Below are positions 1-5,411 of a DNA stretch of 5,411 nt, one piece after another. Under the pieces are notes generated by a model that ran no database searches, was not told where the DNA came from, and worked only from the letters and a program-made list of their open reading frames with translations. Position 1 is the first letter of the stretch; every line of letters starts with the position of its first letter. The stretch is from Armatimonadota bacterium (GTDB taxonomy: Bacteria; Armatimonadota; UBA5829), in NCBI GenBank assembly GCA_026415535.1, contig JAOAGX010000164.1, forward strand, positions 1 through 5,411. Reading direction: 5' to 3'. A program made the position numbers and the translations under genes.

Positions 1-54
1 GCCTACGGTTTTTTCTTCGTTGTAGGCGGGGATCAGGACGGCCACACGCTCCAC
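1..54 (-). CDS. Family 2 glycosyltransferase, N-terminal fragment
   Basis: Only the first 18 codons lie in the window; the gene continues past the left edge. The GTG start at 54-52 gives a peptide beginning MERVAVLIPAYNEEKTVG. The VLIPAYNEE stretch is the hallmark first beta strand and nucleotide-binding loop of GT-A fold, family GT2 enzymes, which move a sugar from a nucleotide-sugar donor to an acceptor such as a lipid carrier or polysaccharide. The start is supported by a GGAGG ribosome binding site nine bases upstream, inside the end of steB, and by its position one base after the steB TAA stop, which suggests translational coupling. The acceptor, the donor and any membrane segments cannot be read from this fragment. 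A role in envelope polymer or glycolipid synthesis is inferred from the neighbours only. Confidence 0.85.
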   Translation of the reverse strand, partial: MERVAVLIPAYNEEKTVG

Positions 55-55
55 G

Positions 56-949
56 TTATCTTGCCTCCAGTGTCTGAGGAATCAGCCGGTCCGCCGTGTC
101 TTTTACTCCAAACCTGGCATTTTCACCGTTCAGAGCGCAAAGAAGAGCAACCTGACCCATCGCCGTGTTTGCATTATCCACCGTTGCAATTCCCCACTTG
201 TGCCAGACTGGAACATAGGAACTTACGGCCTCGGTGCTTTCGCACGCGACGACGGTAACATCCGGCTTGTCAATGGCCGCGAGTAGTGCTGCGTCAATTG
301 TTTCTGCCATGTTCGTCTTCTCCGATGCTGATCCTCCCACTATCACAAACAAGCGCGGCTTTACGTGTCCGTCGTAGCTGCCGAGGAATTTGGCAATACC
401 GGCACTTTCGAGTTTCGAAAGCAGGTGCACGTGTGTACCTGCACGGATTGTATCGACAATGATGCTGAAAAGCTTTTCTCTCGCCTGCTTGCCGTTGCCT
501 TCTAGTGCGATACCGAGGTTTGTCAGTGTAGAAATTATTCTCTGGTCATCTTCGAAGTCAAACGCTCGGCTAATAGTGGTGACGCTGACAACACGAGCTC
601 CTGCCAGTTCGAGAGCGTACTTTACCGAGCCGGTGACATCATCGTAGTCACCAGTTTGAATAATGGCCACGTTCCTCCATTGGAGCCTATTTGCCGCGAT
701 CGTCGGTAGAACGGCTTTGCAGAACTCTTCGCATGATCTGGCGAGCGCTTCTTGTTTGGCGGCTCCTAAGCTCGCCTTCTCGATCTCGCGTTTGAGGATC
801 CTCATCGAGTTTTCGTAACGCTGTATTGTGCGGCGCACAGACTCGGTTGGAGGCGACGACTTGGCGAATGTTGTCCCAAACACAATCCCTGCGGCCAACG
901 CGAAGAACACGGCAGCTAGGCTGTATACGTGATATTTTATGTCAATCAT
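56..949 (-). CDS. steB: SteB/MctB family membrane-anchored protein ('copper transporter' in many annotations)
   Basis: The 297-residue protein begins MIDIKYHVYSLAAVFFALA, the typical opening of the MctB/SteB family. One transmembrane segment spans about residues 8-26, followed by a charged, probably coiled-coil stretch at about 35-75. The rest is a globular domain: NVAIIQTGDYDD near 93-104 starts an alternating strand/helix fold, and the family's closing pattern appears as VDNANTAMGQVALLCAL near 257-273 with GVKDTADRLIP near 281-291. The M. tuberculosis relative Rv1698 was described as a copper-related outer membrane protein, while corynebacterial SteB was tied to cell separation together with SteA. 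One N-terminal helix and no Cys/His/Met metal motif argue against a transporter here, and adjacency to steA favours the cell-separation role; this is inference. ATG 949 is preferred over the in-frame GTG 952 because it has GGAG six bases upstream and matches the family start. Confidence 0.88.
   Translation of the reverse strand: MIDIKYHVYSLAAVFFALAAGIVFGTTFAKSSPPTESVRRTIQRYENSMRILKREIEKASLGAAKQEALARSCEEFCKAVLPTIAANRLQWRNVAIIQTGDYDDVTGSVKYALELAGARVVSVTTISRAFDFEDDQRIISTLTNLGIALEGNGKQAREKLFSIIVDTIRAGTHVHLLSKLESAGIAKFLGSYDGHVKPRLFVIVGGSASEKTNMAETIDAALLAAIDKPDVTVVACESTEAVSSYVPVWHKWGIATVDNANTAMGQVALLCALNGENARFGVKDTADRLIPQTLEAR
64..68 (-). promoter_or_regulatory. Ribosome binding site of the glycosyltransferase gene
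   Basis: On the minus strand GGAGG lies nine bases before the GTG at 54-52. It sits within the last codons of steB, so ribosomes finishing steB are well placed to start the next gene. It supports GTG 54 as the real start. Confidence 0.7.
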
Positions 950-2106
950 CACCTACTCCATTCCCAGGGCCGAAGTTGCGTGTAGACTTCCCAGAATTGT
1001 GAGCGCAGATCCTGCATCATCACGCTAATGCGTTCTTGTACGGTCGGTGATAGGGCGATTATGGTGAAGAGCAGGACAAAGGCTCCAAGCGCCAGCACTC
1101 CTACGAGGCGCAAGCTGGGGTGTGCGCGATAGAGTTTGCTGACTCCTCTCGCGTCCACCAGGCGATTTCCGACCTTTAGCCGCACTAGAAACGTGCTCGA
1201 CATTCCCTTGCGTCCCTTGTCCAAAAAGTCGATCAGGTTTGAGTGAGTGCCGACAGCGACTATTAGTTCAGCTCCCTTTTCGTAGGCCAGTAGTAGCGCA
1301 AGGTCCTCGCTAGTTCCGGGAACGGCACAAGTCTTGGCTTCTAGTCCCATCTTTCGAAGCCGTTCCAGCCCTGGTGCTTCTCCGTTGGTATATGCGTGAA
1401 CCACCAGCTCCGCACCGCTCATCAGTGCCTCATCGCTAACGCTGTCCATGTCACCGACGATCAGATCTGGTTTGAGGCCCATTTCGAGAAGCGCATCTGC
1501 TCCTCCATCTACGCCGATCAGTACGGGTTTTACATCGCGAATGTAAGCGCGTATTATTGCCAAGTCTTCCCTGTAGTTTTCCCCACGAACCACGACAAGT
1601 GCGTGGCGGTCGTTGATAACAGTTTTCACATCCGGCAGGTTTGCCGGGTCCAACAGTAGCGATTTTTCCCGGGTTACGTAACTTAGCGTATTCTCGGCGA
1701 ACTCGGAAAGTACGGATTCGAGATTCGTTCGCGCTCGCTCTACCAATTCGTTAACGTGTTCCAAGGTCAGAACTTCGCCTCGTGCTATTACAACATCTCC
1801 GCGCGAAATCTCACCATCTATGATCTCAACCTGTTCGCCATCGCGAATATTCTCGAAGAGTTCGCGGCCTACCGAATCTATGATTGGAACTCCTGCCTCT
1901 AGTAAAATATGCGGGCCCAGGTTGGGATATCGTCCAGAGCAGGATTGAGCGGCGTTGATGACTGCGACTGGTTTCGCTCCAACTAGCATGTGGGCTGCAG
2001 TGGAGTCGATGTCCTCATGGTCGATCAGTGCGATCTCACCTGGCTTGATTCGCTTAGCCAGGTTCTTCGTGCGTTTGTCGAGTCTTACTGTGCCTTTAAT
2101 ATGCAC
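949..2106 (-). CDS. steA: SteA-like protein with thiamin-pyrophosphokinase-fold domain and C-terminal membrane anchor
   Basis: From GTG 2106 the protein has 385 residues, beginning MHIKGTVRLDKRTKNLAKR, as family members do (M. tuberculosis Rv1697 is of similar size). The N-terminal SteA domain includes NAAQSCSGRYPNLGP at 51-65. A TPK-like domain follows, with VDGGADALL at 199-207 and GDMDSV at 218-223, then GTSEDLALLLA near 264-274. One transmembrane helix lies at about 332-352, and a short tail of about 30 residues ends PWEWSR. The positions where true TPKs carry KDxTD and GGRxDH read GTSED and THSNLIDF, so thiamin kinase activity is doubtful while nucleotide binding may remain. In corynebacteria SteA works with SteB at the division septum in cell separation. 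The frame extends upstream to TTG 2217, but those 37 codons mostly cover an intergenic repeat. GTG 2106 has AGAGGG nine bases upstream. It overlaps steB by one base. Confidence 0.9.
   Translation of the reverse strand: MHIKGTVRLDKRTKNLAKRIKPGEIALIDHEDIDSTAAHMLVGAKPVAVINAAQSCSGRYPNLGPHILLEAGVPIIDSVGRELFENIRDGEQVEIIDGEISRGDVVIARGEVLTLEHVNELVERARTNLESVLSEFAENTLSYVTREKSLLLDPANLPDVKTVINDRHALVVVRGENYREDLAIIRAYIRDVKPVLIGVDGGADALLEMGLKPDLIVGDMDSVSDEALMSGAELVVHAYTNGEAPGLERLRKMGLEAKTCAVPGTSEDLALLLAYEKGAELIVAVGTHSNLIDFLDKGRKGMSSTFLVRLKVGNRLVDARGVSKLYRAHPSLRLVGVLALGAFVLLFTIIALSPTVQERISVMMQDLRSQFWEVYTQLRPWEWSR
956..959 (-). promoter_or_regulatory. Ribosome binding site of steB, inside the end of steA
   Basis: On the minus strand GGAG lies six bases before ATG 949. 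The steA stop and the steB start share one base (TGATG, 951-947), a typical arrangement for termination-reinitiation coupling. The spacing selects the ATG over the GTG codon directly before it. Confidence 0.65.
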
Positions 2107-2115
2107 GTAGATGAA

Positions 2116-2121
2116 CCCTCT
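2116..2121 (-). promoter_or_regulatory. Ribosome binding site deciding the steA start
   Basis: On the minus strand AGAGGG lies nine bases before GTG 2106. It marks the family-conserved start (HIKGT) rather than the in-frame TTG at 2217, which overlaps the recN stop. Confidence 0.7.
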
Positions 2122-2143
2122 GATTGGCGATCTTATGAAGTCG

Positions 2144-2171
2144 TTATCATGTGAGCGCAGCGAAGAATCTC
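2144..2171. repeat. Dispersed intergenic repeat, copy A (recN-steA gap)
   Basis: The plus strand carries agcgcagcgaagaatctc at 2154-2171, identical over 18 nt to 4988-5005 in the nadK leader. The left flank (tatcatgtg) resembles the tcattct flank of the other copy with one gap. The copy fills part of the 107-bp recN-steA gap. It is not a recognised insertion sequence: there is no transposase and no paired inverted arm here. It resembles a short REP-like or MITE-fragment element. Its length limits are approximate because only two copies are visible. Confidence 0.75.
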
Positions 2172-2213
2172 TGCATCGATGGAAATCCTCACGTTTGGGG
2201 ATTGTTTTCTTTG

Positions 2214-3941
2214 TCAATTACTGATTTTGCCCACAGCGGAAACGGTTTCCAGCATCTCCCTCGCGTGAAGAGTAGCCGCCTGGGAAGTCTCGCCGCCGCC
2301 CAACATTCGCGCAAGCTCCCTAACTCTATCCTCGCCTTCCAGTTTCTTTACTCGTACGGAGGTTTTCCCATCGCCTATGAGCTTCTCGACCGCCAAGTGA
2401 GTTGTTGCCCTGCACGCCACTTGAGGAAGGTGGGTCACGCAGAGCACTTGGCATACGCATGCAAGTGAGGCTAACTTTTCGCCGAGAGCCTGAGCTGTCA
2501 TTCCTCCGATTCCAGTGTCAATCTCGTCGAAAACCATTACTGGTGTTTCCGAACGACGGGTTACAGTTTTGAGGGCAAGCATGATCCGCGATATCTCGCC
2601 GCCGGAGGCAATCTTTACGAGCGGTTTCACTGGCTCGCCGGGGTTTGGCGATATAAGAAACTCTACTGCGTCGGCTCCGGTTGGCCCAGGCTCGGTTTCA
2701 CGGATTGACACCTCGAAGCGAGTTTTCTCCATGGCAAGGTCTGCTAGCTCGTGTTCGACGGCTTTCCCAAAATCCGGCGCTGCTGTTTTACGCGCTTCGG
2801 ATAGTTTTCGGCAGATCTCAGCTATTTTGCAGCGAAGCCCGTCGATTCGCGAATCGAGTTCGCGTGAGCGTTCTTCCGAGTGAGCCAGTTCTTCGATCTT
2901 GCTTGCTAGTTGATTGCCGTATTCAATGATTTCCTCGATCGTGTCTCCATACTTTCGCTTAAGTTTTCGTATTAGATCAAGGCGATCTTCGATTTCTTCT
3001 AGTCGTGCCGGATTGGCGTCGATACGCTCTTGGTATTCTCGTATTGCCAGAAGGGCTTCCTGCGCGCTGTAGAGAGCCGTATTGACCATCTCTACGATGG
3101 GGTTCACCGACGGGTCAATTTCCGCCATTCTCTCGGCCGCAGCTGCTGCCGTAGTTAGCGTGTCCACGGCTGCTGAGTCCTTCCCAAGCGCGTCGTAGAT
3201 CTCCGCCGCTGCCAACTGCAATCGTTCGGCGTTGGCAAGTCGGTTTCTCTCTGTGGCAAGTTCTTCGTCTTCTCCGGATTGCAATCCGGCCGCCCCAATC
3301 TCTTTGGCCTGGAACTGATAAAGATCTAATAGTCTGGCTCGCTCTCTTTCGTCGCTTTCTAGACGATCTCGTTCGGCGATAACTGCTCTCAGTTCCTCAT
3401 AGGCTGATCTTGCCTGTGCTCGCAGATCCACAATAGATTGGCGTTTTGCCTGTGGGGATGCCGAACCGAGGTTTTGGCTGTCCCGAGCGAGCCACGCATC
3501 GAGCGTCTCGATGTGTAGGGGGACGGAAAGCAACGATTGATGTTCGTGCTGGCCATGAAGGTCGACAAGTTTGCTTGTGATCTGTCGCAAGGTCGAAGCC
3601 GTCACGAGTCGTCCATTGATTCGGCATGTTGACCGGCCTCCACGCGCGATCTCTCTAGTAAGGATTAACAAACCTTCTTCCGGTTCACAACCGCATTCGA
3701 TGGCAGTTGTGGCGACTGCATGGTTGTCGGCAATATCGAAAACGGCTTCTACAATGCATTTCTCTGCGCCAGTGCGGACCACTTCGGAACCGGTGCGTTC
3801 GCCAAGCACACAGGCCATAGCGTCCACTATGATCGACTTTCCTGCGCCCGTTTCACCTGTGAGAACGGTAAGCCCGGGTCCGAACTCTAGGCGCAACTCA
3901 TCTATCAAAGCAAAGTTTGTGATATGCAGTTCGGTCAGCAT
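2214..3941 (-). CDS. recN: DNA repair protein RecN (SMC-like ATPase)
   Basis: This 575-residue protein is an intact RecN, a cytosolic SMC-like ATPase that acts at DNA double-strand breaks with RecA. The N-terminal half-ATPase holds Walker A GETGAGKS at 29-36 and a Q-loop region DLHGQHEHQ at 127-135. A helical arm region runs from about 165 to 410, including the FQAKEI motif at 210-215 and DLIRKLKRKYGDTIEEI at 322-337. The C-terminal half holds SPNPGEPVKPL at 431-441, signature SGGE at 446-449, Walker B VMVFDE with Asp472 and Glu473, and H-loop VTHLPQ with His504. The length is usual for the family and no key residue is missing. The start ATG 3941 fits the standard MLTELHI opening, although the ribosome binding site is weak (GTGAG only two bases away). 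It lies 57 bp after nadK, the usual actinobacterial partner. A palindrome in that gap may regulate it; SOS control is common in the family but not shown here. Confidence 0.97.
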   Translation of the reverse strand: MLTELHITNFALIDELRLEFGPGLTVLTGETGAGKSIIVDAMACVLGERTGSEVVRTGAEKCIVEAVFDIADNHAVATTAIECGCEPEEGLLILTREIARGGRSTCRINGRLVTASTLRQITSKLVDLHGQHEHQSLLSVPLHIETLDAWLARDSQNLGSASPQAKRQSIVDLRAQARSAYEELRAVIAERDRLESDERERARLLDLYQFQAKEIGAAGLQSGEDEELATERNRLANAERLQLAAAEIYDALGKDSAAVDTLTTAAAAAERMAEIDPSVNPIVEMVNTALYSAQEALLAIREYQERIDANPARLEEIEDRLDLIRKLKRKYGDTIEEIIEYGNQLASKIEELAHSEERSRELDSRIDGLRCKIAEICRKLSEARKTAAPDFGKAVEHELADLAMEKTRFEVSIRETEPGPTGADAVEFLISPNPGEPVKPLVKIASGGEISRIMLALKTVTRRSETPVMVFDEIDTGIGGMTAQALGEKLASLACVCQVLCVTHLPQVACRATTHLAVEKLIGDGKTSVRVKKLEGEDRVRELARMLGGGETSQAATLHAREMLETVSAVGKISN

Positions 3942-3970
3942 TTCTCACGAGTCACAATTTTGAGCCAGTC

Positions 3971-3997
3971 GAAGAGCATTTCGAAATGCCGTTCTTC
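3971..3997. promoter_or_regulatory. Palindrome with extended dyad in the nadK-recN gap
   Basis: Bases 3976-3989 read gcatttcgaaatgc, a perfect 14-bp palindrome. It is flanked by gaaga (3971-3975) and tcttc (3993-3997), which are complementary with a 3-nt bulge on one side. The palindrome ends 34 bp before the recN ATG, so it could be an operator for recN or a hairpin in a nadK-recN transcript. No U-run follows, which argues against an intrinsic terminator. It does not match the GAAC-N4-GTTC core of Gram-positive/actinobacterial LexA boxes. Function is unknown. Confidence 0.45.
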
Positions 3998-3998
3998 C

Positions 3999-4877
3999 TC
4001 AAAGTTGTTCTCCGCTGAATCGCTCACCCCATCTTAGTCGGTTCTGGAGCTTATCATAGAAGCTCTGAGGATCGAGCTGGATCAATCTGGCTCTAAAGTC
4101 GGCCTTAGCTATTTCCACGCTGTCCTCCATAGTCAGGCAATGCATTACCTGGCCGTCCATAGTGAGCGCAATTTCGACTTCATGCTCGCTAGATTCAGCG
4201 CAGACTTTGACGGTTTCGGTGTCAGGTATTACCAACGATCTGGCATTCATCGTATGTGGACAGATAGGGGTTATGACGAGTACGGATACGTTCGGATGGA
4301 CTACCGGGCCGCCGGCCGAGAGCGAGTAAGCCGTGCTTCCGGTAGGAGTGGACACTATGATTCCGTCCGCCGAGTATGTCACGATGAACCTACCGTCGAC
4401 AAAAGTTCGCAGTCCCAACATTCGCGTAACCGGGCCCTTAGATACTACTGCGTCGTTGAGGGCGAAGTATTTGCCCGTTTCTTCACCGTGTCGGTGGACA
4501 GTTGCCCTTAGGACAACTCGTTCGCTGATAACATAGTCGCCATCGAGAACTCTTTGAAGCGCGGTCACTGCCTCTTTGGGGTGTATCTCGGTGATGAACC
4601 CATATTGTCCGAAATTGACTCCGAGCATAGGGGTTCCTCGGTGAGCAGCAAGGCGATTCCATCGCAGCATCGTGCCATCTCCACCTAGGACAAGCAGCAT
4701 GTCGGTCTTGGCGATTTCATCATCATCGGCTGCTGTGCTGTGCTTGCCTACCGCCGTTGCTACCTCGCGTACCAGCAGCGGTTTTACGCCTCGTCGACTC
4801 AGCCAGTCGGCAAGTTCGGCTGCTAGCTGAACCGCTTCTTTCTTGTTTGGGTTAGGTGCAAGTCCGACGGTTCTCAT
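3999..4877 (-). CDS. nadK: NAD kinase
   Basis: NAD kinase phosphorylates NAD+ at the 2'-hydroxyl of the adenosine ribose to give NADP+, using ATP or polyphosphate, in the cytosol. From ATG 4877 the protein has 292 residues. The catalytic GGDGT lies at 65-69 (Asp67), then LGVNFGQYGFITEI at 85-98, ALNDAV with the Asn141-Asp142 pair, TPTGSTAYSLSAGGP at 177-191, PHTMNARSLVI near 207-217 and MDGQ near 240-243. All NAD kinase motifs are present and in order. The usual GRLGF-type loop reads GQYGF, a mild variation. The opening MRTVGLAPNPNK fits the family start; a TTG at 4889, preceded by AGGA nine bases upstream, is an alternative adding four residues, and a longer frame reaches TTG 4925. recN follows after 57 bp. 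Upstream is a 194-bp leader containing a dispersed repeat rather than the tlyA gene often found there. Confidence 0.96.
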   Translation of the reverse strand: MRTVGLAPNPNKKEAVQLAAELADWLSRRGVKPLLVREVATAVGKHSTAADDDEIAKTDMLLVLGGDGTMLRWNRLAAHRGTPMLGVNFGQYGFITEIHPKEAVTALQRVLDGDYVISERVVLRATVHRHGEETGKYFALNDAVVSKGPVTRMLGLRTFVDGRFIVTYSADGIIVSTPTGSTAYSLSAGGPVVHPNVSVLVITPICPHTMNARSLVIPDTETVKVCAESSEHEVEIALTMDGQVMHCLTMEDSVEIAKADFRARLIQLDPQSFYDKLQNRLRWGERFSGEQL

Positions 4878-4961
4878 TCGGGAGTCCAAGATCCGATTTC
4901 CTGAACACAATGACTTTGTTGGCAATGTGCCCGTGCCATTCAGAGTCTATTTGCCACTGTT

Positions 4962-5005
4962 GTCATTCTGAGTGCGTCGTCATTCTAAGCGCAGCGAAGA
5001 ATCTC
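4962..5005. repeat. Dispersed intergenic repeat, copy B, with a degenerate tandem half unit (nadK leader)
   Basis: The plus strand reads gtcattcta at 4979-4987, then agcgcagcgaagaatctc at 4988-5005. The last 18 nt are identical to 2154-2171, in the same orientation. Directly before it, 4962-4978 (gtcattctgagtgcgtc) matches 4979-4995 at 13 of 17 positions, so the left half is duplicated in tandem. A weaker third match lies at 4935-4947 (gccattcagagtc, 10 of 13). The repeat lies between the TPR gene and nadK, where no protein is expected; the peptide it encodes (ILSAAKNL) looks like the low-value peptides such intergenic repeats yield when translated. Confidence 0.75.
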
Positions 5006-5034
5006 ATTATTACGCAAAGAATACTCAATGAGAT
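5001..5034. repeat. Inverted repeat in the nadK leader
   Basis: atctcatt (5001-5008) and aatgagat (5027-5034) are perfect 8-bp inverted arms separated by 18 nt. The left arm overlaps the end of repeat copy B. It could mark the end of the repeat element or form a weak hairpin in the leader RNA. The stem is AT-rich and no U-run follows, so it is not a convincing terminator. Confidence 0.4.
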
Positions 5035-5071
5035 CAAAATACCGTGAGGGTGTGCCTCGTGCAACCCGCTG

Positions 5072-5411
5072 CTACCCCCTTGATTCGGGCGTTGGTCTGG
5101 ATCCGGAGACCTTCTCAAAACGTTCTAAGTTGCGACGAGCTTCTTCGTTCTTAGGATCGATCTTAAGCGCCTTATGGTACTGCTCTTTTGCTTCTTCTAT
5201 CTTGCCCTTTTTCTCAAGCTCAACCCCCAGGTTGTTGTAGGCCATTGCCATCTTAGGGTTTAGTTCTATAGCCTTGTTGTAACTAGCGATTGCAAGATCG
5301 GCATTGCCAAGCTTCGACCGACAGACTCCAATTCCAAAATGAGCGTCGGCGGACTTGGGGTCAATTCCAATAGCAGCTTGATACTGCGCCAGAGCATCTT
5401 CAGTCTTATCC
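5072..5411 (-). CDS. TPR-repeat protein, C-terminal fragment
   Basis: The last 112 codons of a gene entering from the right edge are visible, ending in TAG at 5074-5072. They encode tetratricopeptide repeats: the end of one unit (DALAQYQAAIGIDP), a full unit at about 21-54 (ADAHFGIGVCRSKLG then AIASYNKAIELNPKM), a second full unit at about 55-88 (AMAYNNLGVELEKKG then EEAKEQYHKALKIDPKN), and a short helical cap with a polar tail ending SRPTPESRG. The G/Y/A/P positions of the 34-residue consensus are well kept. TPR arrays act as protein-binding scaffolds; partner, location and the missing N-terminus, which may hold a membrane anchor or another domain, cannot be told. The gene runs in the same direction as nadK but is separated from it by 194 bp carrying repeats, so shared transcription is uncertain. 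Confidence 0.88.
   Translation of the reverse strand, partial: DKTEDALAQYQAAIGIDPKSADAHFGIGVCRSKLGNADLAIASYNKAIELNPKMAMAYNNLGVELEKKGKIEEAKEQYHKALKIDPKNEEARRNLERFEKVSGSRPTPESRG

Noticed and set aside
61..258. Plus-strand open frame opposite the end of steB.
   Set aside because: Antisense shadow of a clear family gene, with no domain or ribosome binding site support.
2151..2468. Plus-strand open frame of 105 codons beginning in repeat copy A and running antisense to recN.
   Set aside because: Overlaps the well-supported recN gene, begins inside the repeat and shows no recognisable domain.
3971..3997. Intrinsic terminator between nadK and recN.
   Set aside because: The dyad has no following U-run on the minus strand and the perfect palindrome leaves only a short stem; an operator or neutral palindrome is equally likely.
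5007..5037. Possible sigma-70 promoter for nadK on the minus strand: TTGATC (5037-5032) and TAATAA (5012-5007).
   Set aside because: The spacer is 19 bp and both boxes are imperfect in an AT-rich repeat area; chance is a fair explanation.
4856..5047. Plus-strand open frame of 63 codons across the nadK start and leader.
   Set aside because: It is formed by the reverse of nadK and the intergenic repeat (ILSAAKNL peptide); no conserved domain or supporting context.

Overview
The window is a compact, almost fully coding block of chromosomal housekeeping DNA with every gene on the minus strand, so it reads from right to left. In transcription order it holds: the C-terminal end of a TPR-repeat protein; nadK (NAD kinase); recN (DNA repair ATPase); steA (TPK-fold membrane protein of the cytokinesis/cell-separation family); steB (MctB-like, often annotated 'copper transporter'); and the first 18 codons of a family 2 glycosyltransferase.

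The order nadK-recN-steA-steB matches the conserved actinobacterial arrangement (Mycobacterium tuberculosis ppnK-recN-Rv1697-Rv1698). This points to an Actinomycetota-type genome or another lineage that keeps this cluster. Base composition looks close to 50% GC by eye, unlike the high-GC classical actinomycetes, so a deeper-branching or uncultivated lineage is plausible. The phylum cannot be settled from this window. In many actinobacteria tlyA precedes nadK; here a TPR gene lies in that place.

Layout: the TPR gene stops at 5072. A 194-bp gap (4878-5071) carries a dispersed repeat and an inverted repeat before nadK. A 57-bp gap (3942-3998) before recN holds a perfect 14-bp palindrome. A 107-bp gap (2107-2213) between recN and steA holds a second copy of the dispersed repeat. 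steA and steB overlap by one base (TGATG), and the glycosyltransferase start lies one base after the steB stop, so steA-steB-GT2 looks like one translationally coupled unit. No RNA gene, CRISPR array, insertion sequence or clear intrinsic terminator was seen, and no gene-free stretch exceeds 300 bases.

No new defence or mobile system is visible. The main points for a second look are the two copies of an 18-nt-core repeat; the spurious 37-residue N-terminal extension of steA that one copy creates; the palindrome in front of recN; the altered TPK active site of SteA; and the envelope/cell-division flavour of the steA-steB-GT2 unit next to recN.
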